Origin: Verrucomicrobiota bacterium
GTDB taxonomy: Bacteria > Verrucomicrobiota > Verrucomicrobiia > Opitutales > Opitutaceae
Length of the DNA stretch: 64,000 nucleotides
Assembly: GCA_023432225.1 (NCBI GenBank)
Contig: JAEYUW010000017.1
Span: forward strand, 25,953-89,952
Reading direction: 5' to 3'
Part shown: positions 52,016-59,997 of the stretch, in pieces
Layout of the letters: every line of letters begins with the position of its first letter
Numbering within the stretch: the stretch's first letter is position 1
Program-made: the position numbers and the translations under genes
The notes under the pieces: generated by a model
Database searches by the model: none
What the model was told of the DNA's origin: nothing
Seen by the model: only the letters and a program-made list of their open reading frames with translations

Positions 52016-52500
52016 TTGCGCTGCTTGGCCTCCGCGCGGATCTGGTCCGCGAGTTGTTTCACTTTGGCGGCGTCGACCTTCTCGTGGAGATGGTCGTCGA
52101 TCATGACGACCGGCGCCGTGCCGCAGGAGGCGAGGCACTCGACGAACTCGATCGTGACTTCGCCGTCGGGCGAGATTTCGCCGCGATGCGTTTCGAATTC
52201 CTTCTCGAAGTGCTCGCACACCTTGTAGCCGCCCATGATGGCGCAGGAGAGCGTGCGGCAGACCTTGATGTGCCGGCGGCCGATCGGCTGGCGGCGGAAC
52301 ATCGGGTAGAACGTGACGACTTCGTAGACGTTGATCGGCTGCAGCTCGAGCTTGGCCGCGACCCACTCGATGGCTTGGTCGGAAATGTAGCCGACGTCCT
52401 CCTGGATGAGGTGGAGGAGCGGCAGCGTCGCGCTGCGCTTCACCGGGTAGTGGGTGATGACCTCGTCGATCTTGGCGAAAGTTTCGGGCTTCAGGTTCAT
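52012..52500 (-). CDS. nuoE: NADH-quinone oxidoreductase subunit E
   Basis: A thioredoxin-fold subunit (162 aa) binding the [2Fe-2S] cluster N1a through CRTLSC and, further on, CLASC. The N-terminal helical region (IDEVITHYPVKRSATLPLLHLIQEDVGYIS) is typical. It pairs with NuoF. The start at 52500 follows a heptad repeat element; its stop overlaps the next gene. Confidence 0.96.
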   Translation of the reverse strand: MNLKPETFAKIDEVITHYPVKRSATLPLLHLIQEDVGYISDQAIEWVAAKLELQPINVYEVVTFYPMFRRQPIGRRHIKVCRTLSCAIMGGYKVCEHFEKEFETHRGEISPDGEVTIEFVECLASCGTAPVVMIDDHLHEKVDAAKVKQLADQIRAEAKQRK

Positions 52501-52503
52501 TGG

Positions 52504-52635
52504 GCAGTAGCGAGTAGCGAGTAGCGGGTAGCGAGTAGGCTCGCATCGGCCGCCGCGCCGTTACGCCGGAACTGTGGGAGAGAGTTGGAAGTTGGTTTGG
52601 TCATGCTCACTACTCGCTACTCGATGCTCGCTACT
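52504..52635. repeat. TAGCGAG heptad inverted repeat between nuoD and nuoE
   Basis: TAGCGAG, TAGCGAG, TAGCGGG, TAGCGAG on the left (about 52506-52537) and complements on the right (about 52604-52635, GCTCACTACTCGCTACTCG). The right arm begins about 4 nt past the nuoD stop. Confidence 0.85.
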
Positions 52636-52639
52636 GTCA

Positions 52640-53875
52640 TCACCGGTCGCACTCGCCCATGACGAAGTCGAGCGAGCCGAGGATGGAGACGACGTCGGAG
52701 ATGAGGCAGCCGACGCAGAGCTTGGGAAGAATGGAGAGACTGGAGAACGACGGGCCGTGGATGCGCAGGCGATACGGCACGCCGCCGCCCTTGGAAACGA
52801 CGTAGAAGCCGAGGATGCCCTTCGGGTTTTCGTGTTCGAAGTAGACTTCGCCGGCGGGCATCTGCGGGCCCTCGGTGACGATCATGAAGTTGTTGATCAG
52901 CTCCTCCATCGAGGTGAGCACCTTGTCCTTGCGCGGAGCAAAGATGCGGCGCGCCTCGGGGGCGTAATAGTCGCCGCCGGGGAATTTCTTGATCACCTGC
53001 TTGATGATGCGGACGGACTGTTTCATCTCCTCGCCGCGGACGAGGTAGCGGTCGTAGCAATCGCCCTTCGAGCCGATCGGCACGTCGAACTCGTATTGGT
53101 CGTAGCCCCAATACGGACGGTCCTTGCGGAGATCCATCGCGACGCCGGAACCGCGGAGGTTCGGGCCGCTGAGGCCGTAGGACATCGCGTCCGCTTTCGA
53201 GATCACGCCGATGCCGGCGGTGCGGTCGATGAAGATCTTGTTGCGCGAGAGCAGCGCGAGCACCTCGTCGAGGACCGGGAGGAAGTCGTCGCAGAACTTG
53301 TCCACTTCCTCGAGCCAACCGGGCGGAATGTCGCGGGCGACGCCACCGATACGCGTGTAGCTGGTGGTGAAGCGCGCGCCGGTGAGCTTCTCGAACAGCG
53401 TGTAGAGCTTTTCGCGCTCGTTGAAGGTATACATGAACACCGTCCACGCGCCGACATCGATGCCGAAGGCGCCGAGGCCGAGCAGGTGCGAGGAGATGCG
53501 CGCCATCTCGGAGGTGAGCACGCGGATGGCGTTGACGCGATCCGGCACCTTCAGGCCGGCGAGCTGCTCGACGGCGTGGGCGAAGGTATGGTTGTTCGCC
53601 AGCGGGGCGATGTAGTCCAACCGGTCCGTGTAGGGCACGAACTGGTTGTAAGTCATGTTCTCCGCCAGCTTCTCGTCGCCGCGGTGCAGGTAACCGATGA
53701 CGGGATCGGCCTTGGTGACGGTCTCGCCGTCGAGTTCGAACTGCACGCGCAGCACGCCGTGCGTGGACGGGTGCGACGGTCCCATCGAGAGGGACATCTT
53801 CTCCGGATCGAATTCCTTGGGGAAATTCGCAGCGGTCTTCGCGGAGGCGTCAGGGAAAGTATGCTCGGTGGCCAT
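52640..53875 (-). CDS. nuoD: NADH-quinone oxidoreductase subunit D
   Basis: A 49-kDa-type quinone-reductase subunit (411 aa). The quinone-site His and neighbours lie in MGPSHPSTHGVLRVQFELDGE; other parts are GYLHRGDEKLAE, NYVMYEPYT-like NQFVPYTDRLDY, RVLTSEMARISSHLLGLG and the C-terminal DFVMGECDR. NuoC and NuoD are separate, unlike the fused E. coli NuoCD. The gap to nuoC contains two repeat elements. Confidence 0.97.
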   Translation of the reverse strand: MATEHTFPDASAKTAANFPKEFDPEKMSLSMGPSHPSTHGVLRVQFELDGETVTKADPVIGYLHRGDEKLAENMTYNQFVPYTDRLDYIAPLANNHTFAHAVEQLAGLKVPDRVNAIRVLTSEMARISSHLLGLGAFGIDVGAWTVFMYTFNEREKLYTLFEKLTGARFTTSYTRIGGVARDIPPGWLEEVDKFCDDFLPVLDEVLALLSRNKIFIDRTAGIGVISKADAMSYGLSGPNLRGSGVAMDLRKDRPYWGYDQYEFDVPIGSKGDCYDRYLVRGEEMKQSVRIIKQVIKKFPGGDYYAPEARRIFAPRKDKVLTSMEELINNFMIVTEGPQMPAGEVYFEHENPKGILGFYVVSKGGGVPYRLRIHGPSFSSLSILPKLCVGCLISDVVSILGSLDFVMGECDR

Positions 53876-53877
53876 CA

Positions 53878-54010
53878 GAATTGCGGAATGCGGAGTGCGG
53901 AATGCGGAACGCCGGAAACAGATTTGCCCACGGAATACACGGAAAACTCGGACGGCTTTCGGTGTGAGTGGGCGGTTTTCATTTCGGTGTGTTCCGTGTG
54001 TTCTGTGGGC
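53878..54010. repeat. GCGGAAT heptads and CCCACGGAAT inverted repeat between nuoC and nuoD
   Basis: Two elements sit side by side. At 53878-53911 GCGGAAT/GCGGAGT heptads occur as a single arm. At 53926-54010 GCCCACGGAATACACGGAA is mirrored by TTCCGTGTGTTCTGTGGGC. They fill the 142-nt gap within the operon. Confidence 0.8.
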
Positions 54011-54017
54011 TCAAAAA

Positions 54018-54641
54018 TCATTCGGGTTTAATGCGGCGCTCGTTCCAGGCTTCGTCTTTCGCGCGCGGTTCGGCTTCGCTCATCGGCTCGCCGGGGGTGG
54101 CAACAAACGGGCCACCCGCCATCGGCGCGGCGATCGTGCCGACCTTGACCTCGGCGGCGATCTCGGCGTCGGGCAAATCGGTCGGCATGCCCGCGAGCGG
54201 GAACTCCTTGCGCAGCGGGTGCCAAGGATAGCCCTCCCACATGAGGATGCGACGCAGGTCGGGATGGCCTTCGAATTTGATCCCCATCAGGTCGTAGCAC
54301 TCGCGCTCGTGCCAGTTGGCGCCGGCCCAGAGACCGGACGTCGTCGGCATCGAGGGATTCGCGTCGTCGAGGCAATCGGCGGCAAGGCGCACCCAGACGT
54401 GCTTCGTGCTGGAATAAAGATGCCAGACCACGGTGAACCGCGGGGATTTTTCCGCGCTCCAGTCGACCGCGGTGAGGTCCGTCAGGTAATCGTAGCCTTG
54501 CGTGTCGCGCAGAAACTTCAGGACGGCGATCGCGTCGGCCGCCGGCACATTGAGCGCGGGATGGTCGAGGCTCGGACGGGGCGTGACGCCCGGGAATTGG
54601 GCTTGGACGGCGGAGATGACGTCGGCGTTGGGTGCGGTCAT
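54018..54641 (-). CDS. nuoC: NADH-quinone oxidoreductase subunit C
   Basis: A 30-kDa-type subunit (207 aa) with the signature HERECYDLMGIKFEGHPDLRRILM and a trailing GYPWHPLRKEFPL. The N-terminal domain (VLKFLRDTQGYDYLTDLTAVDW) is typical. The Pro/Glu-rich C-terminus is extended. Start MTAPNADVI at 54641, 14 nt after nuoB. Confidence 0.96.
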   Translation of the reverse strand: MTAPNADVISAVQAQFPGVTPRPSLDHPALNVPAADAIAVLKFLRDTQGYDYLTDLTAVDWSAEKSPRFTVVWHLYSSTKHVWVRLAADCLDDANPSMPTTSGLWAGANWHERECYDLMGIKFEGHPDLRRILMWEGYPWHPLRKEFPLAGMPTDLPDAEIAAEVKVGTIAAPMAGGPFVATPGEPMSEAEPRAKDEAWNERRIKPE

Positions 54642-54655
54642 GGCGGGCGCGGCGC

Positions 54656-55165
54656 TCAAGCGGTGAGCAGACGGGAAGCCGAACGCTCTTGTCCGACCTT
54701 TTTCTGGAGTTTTAGGAGCGCATCGAGCAGCGCCTCGGGCCGCGGCGGGCAGCCACTGACATAGACGTCGACGGGGATGATGCGATCGACGCCCTGCAGC
54801 GTCGCGTAGCTGCGATACATGCCGCCGGTCGAGGCGCAGGCTCCCATCGCGATGACCCATTTCGGCGCGGCCATCTGGTCGTAAATGCGGCGGACCTGCG
54901 GAGCCATCTTGTAGGTGACGGTGCCGGCCACGATCATGCAGTCGGCCTGGCGCGGGGAGAAACGCATGACCTCGGCGCCGAAGCGCGCGATGTCGAACTT
55001 CGCGCCACCCGCCGCCATCAACTCGATGGCGCAGCACGCGAGACCCATGGGCATCGGCCACATGGAATTGTTGCGGATCCAGTTGATCGCCGAGTCCAGC
55101 GTCGTGGGCACGACGTTGCCCTCGATCTTGCTGTCGTAACTCAGGTCTGTGTTGGGAGAAACCAT
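54656..55165 (-). CDS. nuoB: NADH-quinone oxidoreductase subunit B
   Basis: The subunit (169 aa) holding cluster N2, the last Fe-S centre before quinone: GLACCAIELM with the adjacent Cys pair, MGACASTGGMY and VYVSGCPPRPEALLDA. Start MVSPNTDLSYD at 55165. It is the first gene of this operon; nuoA, which normally precedes it, is not found upstream, where the next feature is a tRNA on the other strand. The operon promoter should lie in 55166-55420, but I cannot assign -10/-35 boxes with confidence. Confidence 0.97.
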   Translation of the reverse strand: MVSPNTDLSYDSKIEGNVVPTTLDSAINWIRNNSMWPMPMGLACCAIELMAAGGAKFDIARFGAEVMRFSPRQADCMIVAGTVTYKMAPQVRRIYDQMAAPKWVIAMGACASTGGMYRSYATLQGVDRIIPVDVYVSGCPPRPEALLDALLKLQKKVGQERSASRLLTA

Positions 55166-55377
55166 GACGGGTGTCGCGTAGAAAAAAATGCACCGCACCC
55201 TACCAACCGACCCCCGACGGGCAAGGCCCTTTTGGTAAAAAAGCCTCTGCATTAGCTCGTCATAAGCACGGGAGGAATTCCGGTTCTTTCGCACGGTGAC
55301 AAAACCCGCGACGCTGCGGTTCGTGCGATCGGCGCCGGACCTTTCAACTGAAGTTCCTCCGGCCGCAGGAATTTCCG

Positions 55378-55408
55378 TTGACCGACGTCGCCGCACTCCG
55401 CTTAGTCC
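55378..55408 (+). promoter_or_regulatory. Possible promoter of tRNA-Ser
   Basis: TTGACC (55378-55383) and TTAGTC/TAGTCC (402-408) are spaced about 18 nt apart and end 18 nt before the mature tRNA. The -35 is good, the -10 weak. Confidence 0.35.
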
Positions 55409-55425
55409 ACCTTCCCTTGGTCACT

Positions 55426-55513
55426 GGAGAGGTGGCAGAGTGGTCGAATGCGCGCGCTTGGAAAGCGCGTATACCGCAAGGTATCGGGGGTTCGAATCCC
55501 CCCCTCTCCGCCA
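55426..55513 (+). tRNA. tRNA-Ser (anticodon GGA)
   Basis: The acceptor GGAGAGG (55426-55432) pairs with CCTCTCC (55503-55509); G discriminator and encoded CCA (55511-55513). The anticodon loop TTGGAAA sits on a GCGCGC/GCGCGT-type stem with GGA at 55460-55462, reading UCC/UCU. A long variable arm (TACCGCAAGGTA) marks a class II serine tRNA. The T loop is GGTTCGAATCC. The restriction-modification genes lie directly downstream. Confidence 0.97.
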
Positions 55514-55600
55514 GTTTTATTTCGGAAGCCGGAAGAAAACTGCCCGCCGCAGCCTTGGCGAAGGCGGGCAGACACCGGAGCGGATCTCAGTGGCCGGTTT

Positions 55601-56521
55601 CTACTCCGCTTCAGCCTTCCCGACTACCAACGGCGCCTTGGGCTGATCGACCGCCGGTTCGCGTGCACTCATGATCGCTATCCACTCGCGAACGAGAGCA
55701 GGCGCGCGCGTCAGCACGTCGCGTCCGACAATCACCTCGTCGACCAAACCCATGTTCACCATGTCGAAGATGCGACACAGATACGATTTTCCGCAGGTCC
55801 ACCAAGTATAGTGGGCATCCAAGAACAAGTAGTGCCTGACGGACAGCCCCTCGTGATCGGACATCTCCTTCAGCTCCATCCCATCGAGCTGGGTTTCGTA
55901 GACGCCATCGGCAACGCGACTCCCGAAAGTCCTAGTGTGGTAGTATTCCTTAATCTCCCAAACCGCGACGGGATTGATGGCGGCTGGGAAAGCCCCATCA
56001 ATGCGACGCGACAACGTTCGAACCGGCACGCCCCGTTTTGTGAATGCAGTCAGCACACGCGGGTCGAAATCGCACGGAAATGCCTGGCGATGCGCATCGA
56101 TCAACATGCCGACCAAGTTGGTGAGATACGCGGGCTTCTTTTTCTTCCCGCGCTGCTTGTTCATCGCCACCGGAAGCTTCGAGCGAAGCGCGCGTCGTGT
56201 TGCTTTGAAAAGAGCCGCGGCTTCTCTGGCTTCCATCAACGCCGGCTCGACGTCGCGGTTGAGCACCTCCGCGCGGACGGCAAAATACGCCATGAGCCGC
56301 GATCCGAGAGATGTGGTTGCGCCGTCGGCTGAAAACAGCGGCGTCGCATCCAACTGTAGCGCGCGCAGGCATTCGAGCACCTCGTCGGCGGTCGGAACCT
56401 TGATCTTGCTGCCCTTCCGTCCTTTTCCGCTTCGCTGAGTGTAGCCTACCCACTCGCTAATCGAGCGAACATAAGCCCAGAACGCGGGGGGCGAGTTTCG
56501 AAACTCGTCGATCGCGATCAT
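55601..56521 (-). CDS. Type II restriction endonuclease
   Basis: A 306-aa protein that would cut unmethylated DNA. The nuclease core shows Asp175 (RRIDGAFP) and, 13 residues on, Glu189-x-Lys191 (VAVWEIKEYYHTRTFGSRVADG), the D-x(n)-ExK form of the PD-(D/E)XK site; the following GSRVADGVYET segment is typical of one type II family. The basic loop NKQRGKKKKP (121-130) may contact DNA. Its ATG overlaps the stop of the controller gene (56518-56521), so the two are coupled. The specificity cannot be told from sequence. Confidence 0.82.
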   Translation of the reverse strand: MIAIDEFRNSPPAFWAYVRSISEWVGYTQRSGKGRKGSKIKVPTADEVLECLRALQLDATPLFSADGATTSLGSRLMAYFAVRAEVLNRDVEPALMEAREAAALFKATRRALRSKLPVAMNKQRGKKKKPAYLTNLVGMLIDAHRQAFPCDFDPRVLTAFTKRGVPVRTLSRRIDGAFPAAINPVAVWEIKEYYHTRTFGSRVADGVYETQLDGMELKEMSDHEGLSVRHYLFLDAHYTWWTCGKSYLCRIFDMVNMGLVDEVIVGRDVLTRAPALVREWIAIMSAREPAVDQPKAPLVVGKAEAE

Positions 56522-56757
56522 TCGAGGTCCTCCTCGAGCAACTGGACAAAACGCTTCATCGGCACTTCCAACGCTCCGCAGAGCGCCCTGAGTTCGAGGA
56601 CATCGAGTCGACGTTCACCCGTCTCCACTTTGCTCACAAATGACTGCGGCACTTCGAGCCGCTCAGCGACAGTCTGCTGCGTGACGCCGCTTTCTTCACG
56701 CAATCGACGGAGCAGCTCGCAAAGCTTCCGATGATCGGACGAATGGATGTTCTTCAA
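56518..56757 (-). CDS. Restriction-modification controller protein (XRE HTH)
   Basis: A 79-aa helix-turn-helix protein (TQQTVAERLEVPQSFVSKVE, residues about 24-43), the size and fold of type II C proteins that time endonuclease expression. No ATG or GTG is in a sensible place. A TTG at 56757, with the consensus ribosome-binding site AAGGAGG just upstream, is the best start. It lies divergent to the methylase and directly upstream of the endonuclease, the classic C-R/M layout. Other XRE regulators look similar; context carries the call. Confidence 0.82.
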   Translation of the reverse strand: MKNIHSSDHRKLCELLRRLREESGVTQQTVAERLEVPQSFVSKVETGERRLDVLELRALCGALEVPMKRFVQLLEEDLE

Positions 56758-56804
56758 TATCCTCCTTTTACCACACTGAAGGCCTATATCCCAAAACAGG
56801 ATAT
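56757..56804. promoter_or_regulatory. Candidate C-protein operator in the divergent promoter region
   Basis: Three copies of one half-site occur in 48 nt: ATATCC at 56757-56762 and 56786-56791, and GGATAT at 56799-56804. The last two form an inverted pair with a 7-nt spacer. The first copy overlaps the ribosome-binding site and start of the controller gene, and the last overlaps the methylase ATG (56803). C proteins bind such paired boxes to repress the methylase and control their own gene. Confidence 0.55.
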
Positions 56805-57720
56805 GTTTAAGCTTGCGAATCGTTCCCTTCGGAGAATCGTTCGCGCCGTGGAGCAACTCAGCCTTCCAGAAGTCAGCACACCACCCGCGCTGGGAGGCCA
56901 ACTCTTGAAGTGGATCGGGAGCAAATATCGGATGGCCGACGAGATTGTCCGCCACTTCCCGAACCGCTACGGACGGTTCATCGAGCCCTTCCTCGGAAGC
57001 GGAGCGATCCTCGCTACGCTCGCCCCCCAACACGGCATCGGCGGCGACCGATTCGGCCCCCTCATCGAAATCTGGCAAACATTGGTCAACGATCCGACCG
57101 AGTTGAAGCGGTGGTATGCCGAGCGCTGGGCTCGCATCGGCGAACTCGGGAAACAGGGGGCCTACGCCGAGTGCCTCGCCAACTACAACCGCCAGCCCAA
57201 TGGTGCCGACTTTGTATTTCTCTGTCGCGCTTGCTACGGCGGCGTCGTGCGCTTCCGCAAGGCCGACGGCTATATGTCGACGCCATGCGGCGTGCATGAT
57301 CCGATTCGCCCCGCCGCTTTCAACGCTCGCGTCGACACATGGCACTTGCGTCTCCGCCATTGCGAATTCGTCGAGGCCGATTACCGCGAGCTGATGCCGC
57401 GCGCCACCGCCGGAGACCTCGTCTATTGCGATCCACCCTACTCCCATTCCCAAACCATCCTCTATGGCGCGCAGGCGTTCGATCTGACCGAGTTGATGGA
57501 GCAAATTGCCGCATGCAAGGGACGCGGCGTGCGGGTGGCGTTGAGCATTGATGGGTTCAAAAAGTCGGGCGCCGCACACTGCCATATCGAGATTCCCCCG
57601 CGTCTTTTTGAGCGCGAGATACTGATCGATTGCGGACGGTCGATGCTCCGCCGCTTCCAACTCGAAGGCCGCGATGCCGGGGATGAAGTCGTCGCCGATC
57701 GCCTGCTGCTGACCTACTGA
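56803..57720 (+). CDS. DNA adenine methylase (D12/Dam class) of the type II system
   Basis: A 305-aa m6A methyltransferase. The SAM-binding motif I is FIEPFLGSGA (residues about 59-68), preceded by LLKWIGSKYRM. The catalytic motif IV DPPY is at 210-213 (VYCDPPYSHSQ), with EADYRELM before it as in Dam-type enzymes. RFRKADGYMSTPCG matches the RxNxxGxFNVPxG loop. It would protect the host from the adjacent endonuclease. Start ATG at 56803 fits the operator; two earlier in-frame ATGs lie inside the divergent controller gene. An N-terminal extension of about 35 residues is present. Confidence 0.9.
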   Translation: MFKLANRSLRRIVRAVEQLSLPEVSTPPALGGQLLKWIGSKYRMADEIVRHFPNRYGRFIEPFLGSGAILATLAPQHGIGGDRFGPLIEIWQTLVNDPTELKRWYAERWARIGELGKQGAYAECLANYNRQPNGADFVFLCRACYGGVVRFRKADGYMSTPCGVHDPIRPAAFNARVDTWHLRLRHCEFVEADYRELMPRATAGDLVYCDPPYSHSQTILYGAQAFDLTELMEQIAACKGRGVRVALSIDGFKKSGAAHCHIEIPPRLFEREILIDCGRSMLRRFQLEGRDAGDEVVADRLLLTY

Positions 57721-57810
57721 ACGAAGCGCACCGCGTCGCTCCACCGCGCGATACGGAACGTCCGTTTGCCAACCGCGCCTTCATGCGCACTCTGCTGGCA
57801 TCCCACGCGC

Positions 57811-59838
57811 ATGGCTCGCACTCGCATCGTCATCATCGGCGGCGGCTTCGGCGGCGTGAAGTGCGCGCAAACCCTGCGCCAGCACCTCCGCCCGGGCGAC
57901 GCCGAGGTCGTCCTCTTCAACCGCGAGAATCACCTCGTCTTCAGCCCGCTGCTGGCCGACGCGGTCGGTTCCTCGCTCAATTTGCAGGACGTCATCGTTC
58001 CGCTGCGCCAACTGCTGCCGCGCGTGATCTGTCGCACCGAGGAGGTGCTCCACGTCGACCTCGCGGCCAACGAGGTCGAGTTCGTGTCGCACGACGGCTC
58101 CTCGGCGCGCATGAGCTACGATCACGTCGTCGTCGCGCCGGGCGCCGTGTCGAATCTCAACGTCGTGCCCGGCATGGCTGATCACGCGTTCCCCTTAAAA
58201 ACCGTCGGCGACGCCGCCGTGCTCCGCACGCACGTGCTGCAGCAACTCGAGCGCGCGGAAGTATGCGACGATCCGGAAAAACGCCGCTGGTATCTTTCGT
58301 TCATCATCGTCGGCGGCGGCTACAGCGGCGTCGAGGCCGCGGGCGAAATCAACGACCTCGTGCGCGGCTCGCTGCGTTTCTTTCATCACATCCGTGCCGA
58401 GGACGTCACCGTCACGCTCATCCATTCGCGCGACCAACTCCTCCCGGAAATCAGTCCGCAACTGCGCGAGTTTGCCTGCGAAAAAATGCGCGCGGCCGGC
58501 GTGACGATCCGCCTGAACTGTCGCGTGACGCTGGCGACAGGCGAAGGCGTGGGCACGTCCGATGGCTTCGTCTCCGGCGGCACCACGGTTTGCACCATCG
58601 GCAGCACGGCGGCGCCGTTCGTCGAGCGCATGGACGCGTCGAAAGAAAAAGGCCGCCTCCTCACCGAGCCCGACATGCGCCTGCGCGGCCGCGTCAACGC
58701 CTGGGCGGTCGGCGACTGCGCGCTCATCACCAACACGCGCGACGGCGAACTCTCGCCGCCGACCGGCCAGTTCGCCGAGCGCCAGGGCCGTCAATGCGCG
58801 GAGAACATCGCGCGCGTCCTCCGCGGCGCGCCGACGCAGCCGTTCTCGTTTCGCGTGCTCGGACAACTCTGCTCCATCGGTGGACACAGCGCGGTGGCCG
58901 AGCTGTTCGGTTTTCGCCTCAGCGGTTTCTGGGCGTGGTTCGCCTGGCGCGGCGTTTATCTCTTCAAACTTCCTTCGTGGGGTCGCCGCATCCAAGTCGG
59001 CGCCGACTGGGCGTGGCTGCTGCTCTTCCCGCGCGACCTCGCCTACATCCGCACCGATCCGACGGAGCGCGTTACGCACGCGCATTTCCGCGCCGGCGAC
59101 TTCATTCTCAAGCAAGGTGAGCCGCCCGCGAACTTCTACATGATCGAAAGCGGCGAGGTCGAAGTCGTCCGCGCCACGCAGGAAGACCCGAACGGTGAAG
59201 TCATCGCCGTGCTCGGTGCCGGCAGCTTTTTCGGCGAACAGGCGCTCATCAACAACCGCCCGCGCTCCGCCTCCATCCGCGCCCGCACCGCGGTGCAAGC
59301 CGTCGTGATGGGCCGCAACGTCTTCACAACGATCTCCAAATCCCTCGCCCCGCTCCGGGCCGCGCTCACCGCCGCGATCACGCGCCGCTCGGGCACGTTC
59401 TGGCAGGAGCGCCCCCGCGCCGTCGCGACGCTGCGCTCGCTCCCGCTCGCCGACTTCATCGAACCCGCGCCGCAACCGCTGCTCGCTCCCACCACACCGC
59501 TGCGCGAAGTGACGCGTCTCTTCGCCGATTCGACCAACGACCTGTTCCTCGTTGCCGGTGCCGGCGAACGCCTGGAAGGGCTCGTCACGCTGACCGACAT
59601 CCTGCGCGTCCAAGGCAACGGCGCCGCGCCCGAGACGCCCGTCGCCGATTTCATGGTGAAGAACCCCGCCGCGGTCGCCGCGACCGACACCGCCCTCGTC
59701 GCCGCGTCCGCCTTCCGCGAGCACGGCTACAAAACGATGCCCGTCGTCGCCGATGCCGCCAGCCGCCGCATCGTCGGCCTCATCCGCGCCCGCAAGCTCA
59801 TCGCCCGTCTCCTGCACGCGACGCCGGTTGGCTCCTAA
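57811..59838 (+). CDS. NDH-2-type NADH dehydrogenase fused to cNMP-binding and CBS domains
   Basis: A 675-aa fusion. Residues 1-400: type II NADH dehydrogenase, a non-pumping NADH:quinone oxidoreductase, with FAD fold IVIIGGGFGGVKCAQTL, NADH fold FIIVGGGYSGVEAAGE and VNAWAVGDCALI near the end. Residues about 415-535: cyclic-nucleotide-binding domain (FRAGDFILKQGEPPANFYMIE, AGSFFGEQALINNRPRSASI). Residues about 548-670: two CBS motifs (LFLVAGAGERLEGLVTLTDILRV, TMPVVADAASRRIVGLIRARKLI). The ligands would gate NADH oxidation by signals such as cAMP and adenylates; this is inferred. It lies near the nuo operon, on the opposite strand. Start ATG at 57811. Confidence 0.9.
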   Translation: MARTRIVIIGGGFGGVKCAQTLRQHLRPGDAEVVLFNRENHLVFSPLLADAVGSSLNLQDVIVPLRQLLPRVICRTEEVLHVDLAANEVEFVSHDGSSARMSYDHVVVAPGAVSNLNVVPGMADHAFPLKTVGDAAVLRTHVLQQLERAEVCDDPEKRRWYLSFIIVGGGYSGVEAAGEINDLVRGSLRFFHHIRAEDVTVTLIHSRDQLLPEISPQLREFACEKMRAAGVTIRLNCRVTLATGEGVGTSDGFVSGGTTVCTIGSTAAPFVERMDASKEKGRLLTEPDMRLRGRVNAWAVGDCALITNTRDGELSPPTGQFAERQGRQCAENIARVLRGAPTQPFSFRVLGQLCSIGGHSAVAELFGFRLSGFWAWFAWRGVYLFKLPSWGRRIQVGADWAWLLLFPRDLAYIRTDPTERVTHAHFRAGDFILKQGEPPANFYMIESGEVEVVRATQEDPNGEVIAVLGAGSFFGEQALINNRPRSASIRARTAVQAVVMGRNVFTTISKSLAPLRAALTAAITRRSGTFWQERPRAVATLRSLPLADFIEPAPQPLLAPTTPLREVTRLFADSTNDLFLVAGAGERLEGLVTLTDILRVQGNGAAPETPVADFMVKNPAAVAATDTALVAASAFREHGYKTMPVVADAASRRIVGLIRARKLIARLLHATPVGS

Positions 59839-59841
59839 GCC

Positions 59842-59890
59842 CGAACGGTGCCGTAGGAGCTAAATCTTCGAAAACGTGCGGCACCGTTCG
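59842..59890. terminator. Inverted repeat downstream of the NDH-2 fusion
   Basis: CGAACGGTGCCG (59842-59853) and CGGCACCGTTCG (59879-59890) are exact 12-bp complements around a 25-nt loop. It starts 4 nt after the stop. No T-run follows, so it may act as an mRNA 3' stabiliser or a repeat and not as an intrinsic terminator. Confidence 0.55.
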
Positions 59891-59895
59891 GTGAT

Positions 59896-59997
59896 TGTAG
59901 GGCTCGACCTTGTGTCGAGCCTAACGTGCGAGCGTGGCTCGTGCCCCGCTCGATGCCGAGGCCTCACGCAAGGTGAGGCCCTACACCAACCAGCGGA
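59896..59997. repeat. GTAGGG-ended repeat with two internal hairpins
   Basis: The ends TGTAGGGC and GCCCTACA are complementary. Inside lie two independent hairpins, GGCTCGAC...GTCGAGCC (59901-59921) and GGCCTCAC...GTGAGGCC (59970-59990). It belongs to the GTAGGG-ended family. The gap 59839-60094 holds no gene that I can support. Confidence 0.75.
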
